A stretch of 44,785 nt of DNA from Hyphomicrobiales bacterium (GTDB lineage Bacteria; Pseudomonadota; Alphaproteobacteria; Rhizobiales; NORP267), in contig JAJFGZ010000010.1 of the NCBI GenBank assembly GCA_021775855.1, forward strand, positions 1 to 44,785. The letters are read 5' to 3'. This document shows positions 15,939-24,617 of the stretch, in pieces. A program made the translations under genes and the position numbers. Within the stretch, counting starts at the first letter, position 1. Every line of letters starts with the position of its first letter. Under the pieces are notes generated by a model that was given only the letters and a program-made list of their open reading frames with translations, ran no database searches and was not told where the DNA came from.

Positions 15939-18900
15939 TTATTCTGCGGCGACTTTATGCAATCTGCTCCGAGCCATCAATGCGCGCAAGGCGGCAGGTT
16001 TCAGCGGTTTGTGCAGGATCGGAATATCGCTATTCTGGGCCTCCGCTTTCAGCTCCGGTGACCGGTCGGCGGTAATCAAAATAGCCGGAATATCCTGGTG
16101 GAGTTTCCACCGGAGACCGGCAATCACATCCACCCCGTTGCCTTCATCAAGGTGATAGTCGACGAGGAGAATATTCGGATCCATCCCGCTTGTTCGGATG
16201 ACCTGGGTTGCTTCCTTCAGGTTCCGTGCCTTGAGCGTCTCGCACCCCCAACCGGACAAAAGTACGTCCATGCCGTCGAGGATTTTTTCGTCATTGTCGA
16301 TAATGACGACCTTTGTCCCTTCGAGCCGGACGGTCGGGACACTTGGTCGCGACGGCCGGAAGTCTTCGCTGGCTGGCGCCGTTGAGATCGGGATCGACAC
16401 CGAGAAGACCGACCCGGCACCGGATTCGGAGCGAACCCGTACCGGATGATCGAGAATTCGGCAGGATCGTTCCACTATAGAAAGCCCCAACCCCAGCCCT
16501 CGCACATTCTGGTTTTCGGTATTGAGCCGGTGAAACTCCTTGAAGATCATCGGCTGTTCGCCCTCGGATATCCCGATCCCGGTATCGTGGACCTCGATCC
16601 GTATCCGTTCGCCTTCGCGCCGGCACCCCACAAGGACGCGTCCGCTGTCGGTGTATTTGATCGCATTGCTCACCAGGTTTTGCAGGACCCGGGCGAGCAT
16701 TTGCCTGTCCGACCGGACCCGGACATTTGTCGCCATAAACCTCAGGTCGATTCCTTTATCTTCTGCCTGGAGGGAGAACTCGATCTCCGTCTGACGGAAC
16801 AGATTGGCGAGTGAGAAGACGGAGTTTTCCGGCGGCTGTGCTCCAGTATCCATGCGGGAAATGTCAAGCAGGGTCCCGAGAATTTCTTCGACCGATTCCA
16901 GAGATATGTTGATATTTTGCGCCACTGTGCCGGTCGCGTTGCCGTTGCTTTTTTCCACCAGATTGGTCGTATATAGCCGCGCCGCGTTCAATGGCTGGAG
17001 CAAGTCGTGGCTGGCGGCGGCCAGGAAACGAGTCTTTCCGATATTGGCCTGCTCGGCATCGGCGCGGGCGCGCACGATCTCGCGGTTGAGCCGTGTCAAC
17101 TCTTCCGTGCGTTCCTGGACGCGCCGTTCCAGTGTTTCCTTGGAACGTTCCAGGGCCTCGCCTGCCGCAACATTCTCTGTAATATCCGTAAACGTCGTCA
17201 CGATCCCGCCATCGGGCATCTGCGCGGTGCGTACTTCGAGCACGGTGCCGGACCCCAGACGTTCGTGGTAGGTGGTGTGCGAAACAACCAGCTTGTCGAT
17301 CCGTTCACTCACTGCGGCATCGGGATCGTCCGCCGTAAACGTCCCCTGCTCGATACAATGGGCGAGAATATCCGTAAGCGGGATGCCGACGCGCCCAAGT
17401 TCAGTTGGCAATTGCAGTAATTGGCGAAATTGAAGGTTCCAGCAAATCAGCCGCATGTCGCGGTCGAACACACAAATTCCCTGTCCCACATGATCCAGCG
17501 CGGTCTGCAGAAGGTCGCGGTTATACTGGATTGCTTCCGACGCATCGTCGAGCAACTTCAGGGATTTGGGGTCGCCCATCTTGCCACGCCGAACCAGCAG
17601 AGAGAGAACCAGCCGCGACGAGGCCGCGCCGATCGCGCTCGCCAGCAGATGTTCGGCGAACCGGATTGTCTGAACGTCCACCTGGGTGTCCGCCCCCATC
17701 CCGATATTGTGCGTCGACAGGTATTCGCTGAAAGAGCGGCGGGTCCGCTCCTCGCCGAGATAGCGGGCCACCGTTTCCCGCAATTCGCCAAGGGTCATCG
17801 AGCTTTTCCAGTTCCGCGGCATCGGCCCGACTGCGCCCGGATCTCGGCTCACAAAAACATTTGCCTGCAGACGTTCTATCACCTGGGGTGGGCGGATCAT
17901 GGAGACCAGACAATATGCTGCAATATTGAAAAACAGACTCCAGAAGACCCCGTGGACCAGCGGGTCGCCCTCAATATTGAACAGAGCTTGCGGTCGCAAC
18001 CAGCTGATGCCCATCGGCCCGATATCGATGAGCGACCGATGCAGCCATCCAGCAGAAGCAAACGATGGCAACAGCAGGGTATAGGCCCAAATCCCGAACC
18101 CTGTCACGATCCCGGCAACGGCCCCTGGCTCAGTCGCCCGACGCCAGACCATGCCGCCAAAAAACGCCGGTGAAAACTGCGCCACAGCGGCGAATGATAG
18201 AAGCCCGATCGAAGCCAGTGCCGCCGTGCCGCCGATCATATGGTAATAGGTGTAAGCGAGCAGCAGGACGCCGAGAATAGTCGCCCTGCGTATATTTAGC
18301 AGGATTGGCCCCATATCCTTGCGGTTGCTGGCGCTCAAATCCCGCCGCCGCAGCATGACCGGTACAACAAGATTATTACAGACCATGATTGCGAGTGCGA
18401 CGCTGGCAACAATCACCATCGCAGTGGCCGCCGACAACCCCCCAATAAACGCCACCATCGTCACAAGCTGCGAGTTTGCGGCCATAGGCAGGGCAATGAC
18501 GAACATGTCCGCGTCTACTGTACCTTCTGGAAACAACACCATCCCAGCGACCGCGATAGGAATGACAAAAATATTGATCGCCACCAGATAGAGCGGGAAC
18601 AGCCAGGCCGCCTTGCGGACATCGCTTATATTGATGTTCTCAACAACGGCGACGTGGAATTGGCGGGGCAACAGGATAATACAAACAAGGCTGAGGAACG
18701 TGATGACCAGCCAGCGCGAGACATCAATCCCGCTGGAGAAAAGCGTGGCAATTTCCGGACGCGCGGCGGCGGCGGCATAAAGGTCAAGCGGGCCGTCAAA
18801 CATCCAGAAGGTGACGAAAAATCCGACCACCAGAAATGCCACAAGCTTGACCAGCGATTCAGCCGCGATTGCCAGCACCAGGCCGTCCTGATGCTCGGTC

Positions 18901-19472
18901 GCATCGGCATGCCGGGTACCGAAGAGGATAGCGAAAGCGGCAAGTGCCAGCGCCACAAGCAGTGCGATATCGATCGGCGGGCCACCCTGAACGAGTGTGA
19001 ATATCGGCGAGGCAACGACGTTTGGCGCGGCCAGCACCGTCGTCAACGAATTCGAAATGGCCTGCAACTGGAGTGAAATGTATGGCACAACCCCGATCAC
19101 CACGATGACTGTGACAAGCGCTGCCAGGATCTGGCTTTTACCGTAGCGCGCGGCAATGAAGTCGGCGATTGACGTGATGTTCTGGCTTTTACTGATGAAG
19201 ACAATACGCTGGATAATCGGGTACCCGACCGCGAGCATCAGCCCCGCTCCAATATAGACCGTGAGAAAATCATACCCCGTGGCAGCCGCTAGTCCGACGC
19301 TGCCGAAAAATGTCCAGGACGTGCAATAAACGGCGATCGATAGTGCGTATATGAAGGGGCGGCTGGTTCCGGGAACCCGATGCGCTGCCTGGCGGTCACC
19401 ATAGCTCGCGATCGCGAACAGCAGCCCGAGATAGGCAAACGCAATGCCGACAACGCTCCAACTCTGGATCAT
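15939..19472 (-). CDS. Hybrid histidine kinase with N-terminal SSS transporter domain (CrbS/MxtR-like)
   Basis: Large 1177-residue membrane kinase. Residues 1-530 form a sodium:solute symporter-like domain with many hydrophobic helices. A linker (about 550-640) resembles the STAC region, followed by a PAS domain (about 650-770, TALDHVGQGICVFDRDMRLICWN) and a coiled coil. The HisKA H-box holds His822 in FLAAASHDLLQPLNAAR. The ATPase domain has the N-box QNLVSNAIKY, DTGIGI and GLGLGLSIV, and a C-terminal receiver carries Asp1105 in ILLVDYHLDEGNG. This architecture is that of CrbS/MxtR, which with CrbR/ErdR controls the acetate switch. It is convergent with the response-regulator gene, its probable partner. 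Whether the transporter domain moves substrate or only senses it is unknown. Confidence 0.93.
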   Translation of the reverse strand: MIQSWSVVGIAFAYLGLLFAIASYGDRQAAHRVPGTSRPFIYALSIAVYCTSWTFFGSVGLAAATGYDFLTVYIGAGLMLAVGYPIIQRIVFISKSQNITSIADFIAARYGKSQILAALVTVIVVIGVVPYISLQLQAISNSLTTVLAAPNVVASPIFTLVQGGPPIDIALLVALALAAFAILFGTRHADATEHQDGLVLAIAAESLVKLVAFLVVGFFVTFWMFDGPLDLYAAAAARPEIATLFSSGIDVSRWLVITFLSLVCIILLPRQFHVAVVENINISDVRKAAWLFPLYLVAINIFVIPIAVAGMVLFPEGTVDADMFVIALPMAANSQLVTMVAFIGGLSAATAMVIVASVALAIMVCNNLVVPVMLRRRDLSASNRKDMGPILLNIRRATILGVLLLAYTYYHMIGGTAALASIGLLSFAAVAQFSPAFFGGMVWRRATEPGAVAGIVTGFGIWAYTLLLPSFASAGWLHRSLIDIGPMGISWLRPQALFNIEGDPLVHGVFWSLFFNIAAYCLVSMIRPPQVIERLQANVFVSRDPGAVGPMPRNWKSSMTLGELRETVARYLGEERTRRSFSEYLSTHNIGMGADTQVDVQTIRFAEHLLASAIGAASSRLVLSLLVRRGKMGDPKSLKLLDDASEAIQYNRDLLQTALDHVGQGICVFDRDMRLICWNLQFRQLLQLPTELGRVGIPLTDILAHCIEQGTFTADDPDAAVSERIDKLVVSHTTYHERLGSGTVLEVRTAQMPDGGIVTTFTDITENVAAGEALERSKETLERRVQERTEELTRLNREIVRARADAEQANIGKTRFLAAASHDLLQPLNAARLYTTNLVEKSNGNATGTVAQNINISLESVEEILGTLLDISRMDTGAQPPENSVFSLANLFRQTEIEFSLQAEDKGIDLRFMATNVRVRSDRQMLARVLQNLVSNAIKYTDSGRVLVGCRREGERIRIEVHDTGIGISEGEQPMIFKEFHRLNTENQNVRGLGLGLSIVERSCRILDHPVRVRSESGAGSVFSVSIPISTAPASEDFRPSRPSVPTVRLEGTKVVIIDNDEKILDGMDVLLSGWGCETLKARNLKEATQVIRTSGMDPNILLVDYHLDEGNGVDVIAGLRWKLHQDIPAILITADRSPELKAEAQNSDIPILHKPLKPAALRALMARSRLHKVAAE

Positions 19473-19658
19473 TTGACCCGTCCCCGATCTACCTCGTGCT
19501 CAATCTTGCTAGAAACCGGTCGATTGCGCCAGCAAATTGTCTGCCGGAGCTTGTTGCTTCCCGTGTGCGGAATTTCCGGTTATTAGTTCCATGTCAGCAA
19601 ATGGACGCCGGTCGGACAGACCGCGTTGTTGCGGAACCTGATACAAGGGGAGACTGAT

Positions 19659-20078
19659 ATGCTCAAAGAATTCAAAGAATTTGCCATGCGCGGCAGCGTT
19701 GTCGATATGGCCGTCGGCATTATTATCGGCGGCGCCTTCGGCACCATCATAAAATCCTTGGTCGATGATATTCTGATGCCGCCGGTCGGGCTGCTCATGG
19801 GCGGCGTCGATTTCAGCAATCTGTTCGTGACCCTGAAGGGCGAGGCGCTGCCAACGCTTGAAGCCGCCCGTGAAGCCGGCGCGGTCACTATGAATTTGGG
19901 CCTGTTTATCAACTCCGCGATCAGTTTCCTGATCGTCGCCTTCGCATTGTTCTTATTGATCAAGGGCATGAATTCCCTGAAGCGGGAAGAAGAAGAGGCG
20001 CCGGCCGCACTACCCGAACCACCACGCAACGAGGTGCTTCTGGAAGAAATCCGCGATCTGTTGAAGAAACGGAAATAA
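19659..20078 (+). CDS. mscL: Large-conductance mechanosensitive channel MscL
   Basis: A 139-residue inner-membrane channel that opens under extreme membrane tension to release solutes during osmotic downshock. TM1 carries the hallmark [21 protein letters not shown] with the pore-lining Gly/Ala pattern, followed by [12 protein letters not shown]2 is at about residues 87-107 ([21 protein letters not shown]), and the C-terminal cytoplasmic helix is [23 protein letters not shown] lies nine bases before the ATG at 19659, so the upstream in-frame start at 19626 is rejected. It is monocistronic. The 186 bases before it show only a weak imperfect repeat. Confidence 0.97.
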   Translation: MLKEFKEFAMRGSVVDMAVGIIIGGAFGTIIKSLVDDILMPPVGLLMGGVDFSNLFVTLKGEALPTLEAAREAGAVTMNLGLFINSAISFLIVAFALFLLIKGMNSLKREEEEAPAALPEPPRNEVLLEEIRDLLKKRK

Positions 20079-20149
20079 TTCACCTCAACGGCGAAATCGT
20101 GTAGGGAGACCGGGAAATTTTCCTGGCCTTCATGATCGGGTATTGAAGA

Positions 20150-21334
20150 ATGAAACAGCCGAGCAATCTCCATTCCGCCCTCCGGGATGAAGCCCGTGAT
20201 TCACCCGTTTCCGGGATTCTGGAAGTGGTTAACTACGGCCGCGAGCGCGAAGGCTTGATCCCGCTTTGGGCCGGCGAGGGTGATTTACCAACGCCGCAAT
20301 TCATCTGCGACGCGGCGACCCGCTCGCTGGCAGCCGGCGAGACATTTTACACCTGGCAGCGTGGCATCCCCGAATTGCGCCAGGCGCTGGCTGATTATCA
20401 CAACCAGCATTATCCGGGGAATTTTACCGACGAACGTTTTTATGTGACCGGGTCCGGCATGCAGGCCATCCAGGTCGCGATTCAGTCGACCGCCGGCAAG
20501 GGCGATGAGATCATCGTTCCAACCCCGGCTTGGCCGAATTTTATTTCGGCATTGTCGCTGAATGGCGGGGTACCGGTTTGCGTTCCCATGCGCTTCGGGA
20601 ATAGCGGCTGGAAGCTCGATCTGGATGAAATGTTTGCTGCCGTGACCGAGAAAACCCGCGCAATATTTTTCAATTCGCCCAGCAACCCGGCCGGCTGGAC
20701 CGCGAGCCGGGAGGAATTACAGGCTGTCCTGGATTTTGCCCGCAAGCGCGGCATCTGGATCATATCTGACGAAGTCTATAATCGCTTCTATTATGGCGAC
20801 AGCGAATATGCACCGTCTTTTTATTCACTTGTCGAAGACGATGATTTGATCCTGTTCATCAATACGTTTTCGAAGAACTGGGCCATGACCGGCTGGCGCA
20901 TCGGCTGGATTTCGTGCCACCCGCGCCTCGGCAGCGTGATGGAAAATATCATCCATTACAACACATCAGGTGTCGCCGGGTTTATGCAACGCGCGGCAGT
21001 GACCGCGATCGAGCAAGGAGAAGAATTCGTCCGGTTCCAGATCGCACGGGCCCGCGAAGGACGGGAAATTGTCCGCGAAGCACTGGCAAAATCTCCCCGG
21101 ATACGGTTCGCCCCGCCTGACGGCGCCTTCTACCAGCTATTTGAGATAGAAGGTTTTGGCGATACCTCGAAGCTCGGATTGCGATTGGTGGATGAAGCCA
21201 ATATCGGGGTCGTGCCGGGTCACGCATTCGGACCGGGAGCGGAGCAGTTCAACCGCATTTGCTTTGCCCGCGATGCGGATCAATTGCGCGAAGCCATGCA
21301 CCGATTGACTGACTGGGTCGATCAATTGTCGTGA
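20150..21334 (+). CDS. Class I/II PLP-dependent aminotransferase
   Basis: A 394-residue fold-type I aminotransferase. The PLP Lys is Lys242 in FINTFSKNWAMTGWRIGW. Other cofactor-binding motifs are NSPSNPAGW (Asn179), SDEVYNRFYY (Asp207, Tyr210) and the phosphate-binding TGSGMQAIQ. The pattern is that of aspartate/aromatic-type aminotransferases of subgroup I, as commonly found in alphaproteobacteria; the amino donor and product are not readable. It is followed directly by a GC-rich hairpin at 21341-21363. The start has only a weak GAAGA ribosome-binding site. Confidence 0.92.
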   Translation: MKQPSNLHSALRDEARDSPVSGILEVVNYGREREGLIPLWAGEGDLPTPQFICDAATRSLAAGETFYTWQRGIPELRQALADYHNQHYPGNFTDERFYVTGSGMQAIQVAIQSTAGKGDEIIVPTPAWPNFISALSLNGGVPVCVPMRFGNSGWKLDLDEMFAAVTEKTRAIFFNSPSNPAGWTASREELQAVLDFARKRGIWIISDEVYNRFYYGDSEYAPSFYSLVEDDDLILFINTFSKNWAMTGWRIGWISCHPRLGSVMENIIHYNTSGVAGFMQRAAVTAIEQGEEFVRFQIARAREGREIVREALAKSPRIRFAPPDGAFYQLFEIEGFGDTSKLGLRLVDEANIGVVPGHAFGPGAEQFNRICFARDADQLREAMHRLTDWVDQLS

Positions 21335-21340
21335 ATGAAA

Positions 21341-21363
21341 ATGGGGCGCCAAAAGCGCCCCAT
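21341..21363. terminator. Bidirectional hairpin between convergent genes
   Basis: ATGGGGCGC and GCGCCCCAT form a perfect 9-bp stem around a CAAAA loop, seven bases after the aminotransferase stop and 20 bases before the 3' end of the opposing outer-membrane gene. On the minus strand it is followed by TTTTCATTC, a moderate U-tract; on the plus strand the T-content is low. Confidence 0.7.
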
Positions 21364-21382
21364 CAAAGATTTGGAATATTGT

Positions 21383-22063
21383 CTAGTAGCCGAACCGGTA
21401 GTTCAAATTGGCCCGGACTACATGAACGGCCAGGTTCGACTCGATAAGAGTACCGCCATAGATGTTCCGCTCTTCGCCAAGATCCACGTAGAGGTATTCT
21501 CCACCGAGGGTCAGGCCGTTGCCGAGTGCATATTCGATCCCGCCGCCGGCCGTCCACCCGGTCCGGGTCTCGGAATTGGAACTACCACCTAGCGACGTAT
21601 CAAGCCCGGCAAGTGCCGCCCCTCCGGAAATGAACGGCATGACATTTTCAAACGCCAATCCGATCCGTCCGCGCGCGGTTGCGAGCCATTCAACATTCTC
21701 GGAATAGATCCCCAGGGGACCAAATCCGTTGGTCGAGGCTTCATTTTCGAGGGCACTAAAATCGGCGACGATGCCAAACACAAGTTTCTCGCGCCCGAAA
21801 TCATAGCCGATCTGGCCGCCAAGGGCATAGCTATCGTCGTTAAAGACTTGCGCAACACCGCCAAGGACATTCGCGCTATTATCACCGCCAGAATAACCGG
21901 CATGGATCCCGGCAAAGAGGCCGTCCCATGAGGTATTCATTGGCTGGAAAACAACTTCGTCCGCGAGGGCTTCCAAAATGGGGGCGGGGGCGTCGGCTGC
22001 CCGTGCTGAACCGACAAAGGCAATCCCGGCTAAAACCGGGAACATGTACAAAAATCTACGCAT
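21383..22063 (-). CDS. Outer-membrane beta-barrel protein (Omp25/OmpA-like porin family)
   Basis: A 226-residue protein with a signal peptide MRRFLYMFPVLAGIAFVGSARA followed by ADAPAPI. It shows the pattern of eight-stranded alphaproteobacterial surface barrels: WDGLFAGIHAGYSGG at the start of the barrel, the alternating strands YALGGQIGYDFG and TARGRIGLAF, a GWTAGGGIEYALGNGLTLGGEYLYVDLG segment, and a C-terminal NYRFGY ending in an aromatic residue. It probably has a structural or surface role; relatives include the Omp25/Omp31 and RopB groups. Its upstream region carries a 10-bp inverted repeat at 22100-22130. It is probably monocistronic, ending at the hairpin shared with the aminotransferase. 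Confidence 0.88.
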   Translation of the reverse strand: MRRFLYMFPVLAGIAFVGSARAADAPAPILEALADEVVFQPMNTSWDGLFAGIHAGYSGGDNSANVLGGVAQVFNDDSYALGGQIGYDFGREKLVFGIVADFSALENEASTNGFGPLGIYSENVEWLATARGRIGLAFENVMPFISGGAALAGLDTSLGGSSNSETRTGWTAGGGIEYALGNGLTLGGEYLYVDLGEERNIYGGTLIESNLAVHVVRANLNYRFGY

Positions 22064-22099
22064 TACAAACCTCGTTACAAAAACTCAGCCCGTATAAAG

Positions 22100-22130
22100 C
22101 CCTGTTAACCCTAAAACTGCGTTAACAGGG
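22100..22130. repeat. Perfect 10-bp inverted repeat upstream of the outer-membrane gene
   Basis: CCCTGTTAAC at 22100-22109 and GTTAACAGGG at 22121-22130 are exact inverse copies around an 11-base spacer. They lie 37-67 bases before the start of the barrel gene on the minus strand. It could be a repressor operator, since each arm contains the GTTAAC core, or a 5' leader hairpin. Confidence 0.6.
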
Positions 22131-22245
22131 AAATGTATTTTCCGCCGACTGTGTGCGGTTGATTCCCGCTTGCGAGGTTACCTTGATGAAAAATCCGTGG
22201 TCTGATAGGTTTGTTGGTACTGCAAACACGTGAGGAGATGTCCCT

Positions 22246-22356
22246 ATGAGTGGCGATAAGAAATCAGGTTCAGGCGGCAAAAAAGGCGGCGTACAGAACA
22301 CTTCGGGCGACGGCAAAAAGCCCGGCGACGGTAGCAAGTCCGGCGGCAAAGCCTAA
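22246..22356 (+). CDS. Small Gly/Lys-rich protein, 36 aa
   Basis: MSGDKKSGSGGKKGG... is 36 residues of almost only Gly, Lys, Ser, Asp and Asn, strongly basic and surely unstructured, with repeats of a G-K/D-K-K/P-G type. It is too short for routine gene calling. Two signs support expression: GAGGAG at 22232-22237 sits eight bases before the ATG, and a strong intrinsic terminator follows 34 bases after the stop. Function unknown; small basic disordered proteins may bind nucleic acid or act in stress, but nothing here proves that. Confidence 0.65.
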   Translation: MSGDKKSGSGGKKGGVQNTSGDGKKPGDGSKSGGKA

Positions 22357-22389
22357 TTCGACGATCAGTCAGCTTGAATGACAAATTCA

Positions 22390-22427
22390 TAAGCCGGCGG
22401 CCCTTGGCCGTCGGCTTAATATTTTTT
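22390..22427 (+). terminator. Strong rho-independent terminator
   Basis: A 13-bp stem (TAAGCCGGCGGCC against GGCCGTCGGCTTA, one G-U pair) closes on a CTT loop and is followed within a few bases by six T residues at 22422-22427. It ends the transcript of the small Gly/Lys-rich gene. Confidence 0.9.
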
Positions 22428-22443
22428 GGCGCCCGGTCTGGCT

Positions 22444-22821
22444 CTAGAAGCTGAAGATGCTCTTGATCTTATCGGAGGCGCCTGCTGCGATCTCCTCAAC
22501 GGCAACCCAGATCCCACCATCATCGGTAGCGCTTGCAGCTTTGCGCAATGATCCTCGGGAATCCGGTCCCGTAACAGCCCCACCGATATTCATGGCGGCA
22601 AGCGTCAACTGCCCAGCAATGCCGTCCGCGTCCCCGCGTGTACCCCGTTTCAGCTGGACGAGCTGATGCAGACCCATGGCGCCGAATGTAACTGGACCGG
22701 CAATCCCGTTGACGGAAAGGCCGTTCGTCTTCTGGCAACCCTTGAGGGCCTGTTCGGTGCCGCCACGCCCGTTTAAATTGTTGGCAATCCTGGTCAGCCA
22801 GGACTCGATCTCATTCAACAA
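22444..22821 (-). CDS. Putative peptidoglycan-binding-domain protein (start uncertain)
   Basis: The frame encodes up to 125 residues. Two short segments resemble the peptidoglycan-binding-domain signature: QKTNGLSVNGIAGPVTFGAMG and RGDADGIAGQLTLAAMN, matching a G-D/N-G-I-x-G-x-x-T-x-x-A-M pattern. The C-terminal part (about 85-125) is unlike anything I know. There is no signal peptide. The only start is a TTG at 22821 with no visible ribosome-binding site, so the gene could be 5'-truncated or decayed. Upstream, 22822-22888 shows nothing else. It may be a domestic PG-binding fragment; function not assigned. Confidence 0.5.
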   Translation of the reverse strand: MLNEIESWLTRIANNLNGRGGTEQALKGCQKTNGLSVNGIAGPVTFGAMGLHQLVQLKRGTRGDADGIAGQLTLAAMNIGGAVTGPDSRGSLRKAASATDDGGIWVAVEEIAAGASDKIKSIFSF

Positions 22822-22888
22822 ATGGACGATTAATTATGACCCGCGGGGCAAGTCTTTACAGGCCGGGTCGTGGAAAACACGCCGCGTA

Positions 22889-24103
22889 TCAGGCAGCGGG
22901 TAAACCTAGATTTGCCCATGTCTCGGTCAGGGCCGTGGCCAGTTCGCCGATCAATTGATCGCTGTGTAAAGGTCCTGGCGTGATCCTTAGCCGTTCGGTA
23001 CCGCGCGGAACGGTGGGGTAGTTGATCGGCTGGATATAGATATTGTGTTCGCTCAAGAGCCGGTCGCTGGCCCGCTTGGCCAACACCGGATCGCCCACCA
23101 GCACCGGCACGATGTGGGTCTCGGACGCCATCACCGGAAGGCCGGCTTCGGTCAGCGCCTGGCGGGTTCGGGAAGCCTGCCGTTGCTGGCTTTCCCGCTC
23201 TGAAGACGAACCTTTCAGGTGCGCGATTGCGGCCCGTGCCGCGGCGGCGATCGCGGGCGGTAGGGTCGTTGTAAAAATAAAACCCGGCGCGTAAGACCGC
23301 ACGGCGTCAATGATGTCCGCGCTGCCCGCGATATACCCGCCCATACAGCCGAAGGCCTTGGCCAGGGTCCCCTCGATCACATCGATCCGTTCCATTGCAC
23401 CGACTTTCTGGGCGTAACCAGCACCACGCGCGCCGTACATGCCGACCGCGTGCACCTCGTCGACATAGGTCATCGCGCCGTATTTTTCGGCAAGATCGCA
23501 AATCTCGTTGATCGGGGATGTGTCACCGTCCATGGAATAGAGCGACTCAAATACAATCAATTTCGGCTTTCCGCGATCCGCCGCCCCGAGCAGGTCTTCC
23601 AGATGCGCCAGATCGTTGTGGCGGAAGACGTGTTTCTCGGCGCCCGAATCCCGTACCCCTGCGATCATCGAGGCGTGGTTCAGTTCGTCGGAAAAAATTA
23701 CGCATCCGGGCAGCAATTTCGCCAACGTGGAAATCGTCGCCTGGTTGGAAATGTAGCCTGACGTAAAAACAAGCGCCGCATCCCTGGCATGGAGATCGGC
23801 AAGGTCGGATTCGAGCGCGACAATCTCGCTATGGTTGCCGGAAATATTGCGGGTACCGCCGGCTCCCGCGCCATACACCTTTGCGGTTTTCTGAAAAGCG
23901 TCCAGCACTTTGGTATGCTGGCTCATTCCCAGATAATCGTTGGAACACCAGACGGTGATTTCCCGCTCACCCGCCGGGTCTTTTAGAATGGCCTTGGGGT
24001 AGCGGCCCGGAATCCGCTCGATATCGGTGAAAACCCGGTACCGGCCCTCGTCGTGAAGGTTTGTAATCGCCTGCGCGAACCGGTTCGCATAGTCAAAATT
24101 CAT
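22889..24103 (-). CDS. hemA: 5-aminolevulinate synthase
   Basis: PLP enzyme condensing glycine and succinyl-CoA to 5-aminolevulinate, the first step of haem and related tetrapyrrole synthesis by the Shemin (C4) route typical of alphaproteobacteria. It has 404 residues, standard for the bacterial form. Visible motifs are [24 protein letters not shown] (glycine-rich), [23 protein letters not shown], and the PLP Lys249 in [17 protein letters not shown], with a C-terminal [18 protein letters not shown]. These separate it from the sister enzymes KBL and BioF. The start [13 protein letters not shown] is canonical. It is upstream on the minus strand of no close partner and downstream of tRNA-Thr. 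Confidence 0.97.
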   Translation of the reverse strand: MNFDYANRFAQAITNLHDEGRYRVFTDIERIPGRYPKAILKDPAGEREITVWCSNDYLGMSQHTKVLDAFQKTAKVYGAGAGGTRNISGNHSEIVALESDLADLHARDAALVFTSGYISNQATISTLAKLLPGCVIFSDELNHASMIAGVRDSGAEKHVFRHNDLAHLEDLLGAADRGKPKLIVFESLYSMDGDTSPINEICDLAEKYGAMTYVDEVHAVGMYGARGAGYAQKVGAMERIDVIEGTLAKAFGCMGGYIAGSADIIDAVRSYAPGFIFTTTLPPAIAAAARAAIAHLKGSSSERESQQRQASRTRQALTEAGLPVMASETHIVPVLVGDPVLAKRASDRLLSEHNIYIQPINYPTVPRGTERLRITPGPLHSDQLIGELATALTETWANLGLPAA

Positions 24104-24181
24104 GACAATGATTCAATCTGAATTTCGGAATTCTATTCCCGAAAAAATGCCCGAGTTGTAGACGCAAACAAATTAAGTATC

Positions 24182-24256
24182 TGGTGCCGCCGGGGAGAAT
24201 CGAACTCACGACCTCACCCTTACCAAGGGTGCGCTCTACCACTGAGCTACGGCGGC
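24182..24256 (-). tRNA. tRNA-Thr (anticodon GGT)
   Basis: On the minus strand the cloverleaf starts GCCGCCG and ends CGGCGGC-A-CCA, giving a perfect 7-bp acceptor stem and an encoded CCA end. The D-arm region AGCTCAGTGGTAGAGC, anticodon loop TTGGTAA (anticodon GGT, reads ACC/ACU threonine codons) and T-loop GTTCGATTC are all present. It is 75 bases long. Confidence 0.96.
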
Positions 24257-24355
24257 GCCGGGCAAGGGGATACCTTGCCGTACGGCGCGCAAACTGCCAT
24301 ATGCCCTTAGGTCGCGCAAGCGGTATGGTGCCGCAATCGGGAATTTTAGATAGAC

Positions 24356-24511
24356 ATGGCAAAACGCCCGGGAATGGAGAAGTCAGGCAGCAATTCCGAG
24401 AAGGCCGAGCGGCTGTCCGCGGCTTTGCGGGAAAACCTGAAACGGCGCAAGGCGCAGACGCGCGGGCGCGCGGTGCCAAAGCAAGATAGCGCCCGAAACA
24501 ATAAATCCTGA
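24356..24511 (+). CDS. Small basic protein, 51 aa, upstream of murA
   Basis: MAKRPGMEKSG... is a 51-residue highly basic protein with a likely amphipathic helix AERLSAALRENLKRRKAQTRGR. Short proteins with a RLxxALRxNLKRRKxQ core are, from memory, frequent in alphaproteobacteria; their role is unknown. The ATG at 24356 lies between tRNA-Thr and murA, and the stop comes about 107 bases before the murA start. The ribosome-binding site is weak. Base composition and the conserved-looking core support a true gene. Confidence 0.65.
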   Translation: MAKRPGMEKSGSNSEKAERLSAALRENLKRRKAQTRGRAVPKQDSARNNKS

Positions 24512-24617
24512 ACTTAACCAACGTGGGCCATATTTTCGCCGCGCCCTTGCATAAAAAGCGATGCAATATAGATTCAGATTTTCATGGAAACTTCTCAAAA
24601 TTGACCAGGGTAGGCTG

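Noticed and set aside
19530-19611. Imperfect direct repeat (CAGCAAATTGTCTGCCGG and CAGCAAATGGACGCCGG) upstream of mscL.
   Set aside because: Several mismatches, 65 bases apart, and no clear link to a promoter; not enough to call a site.
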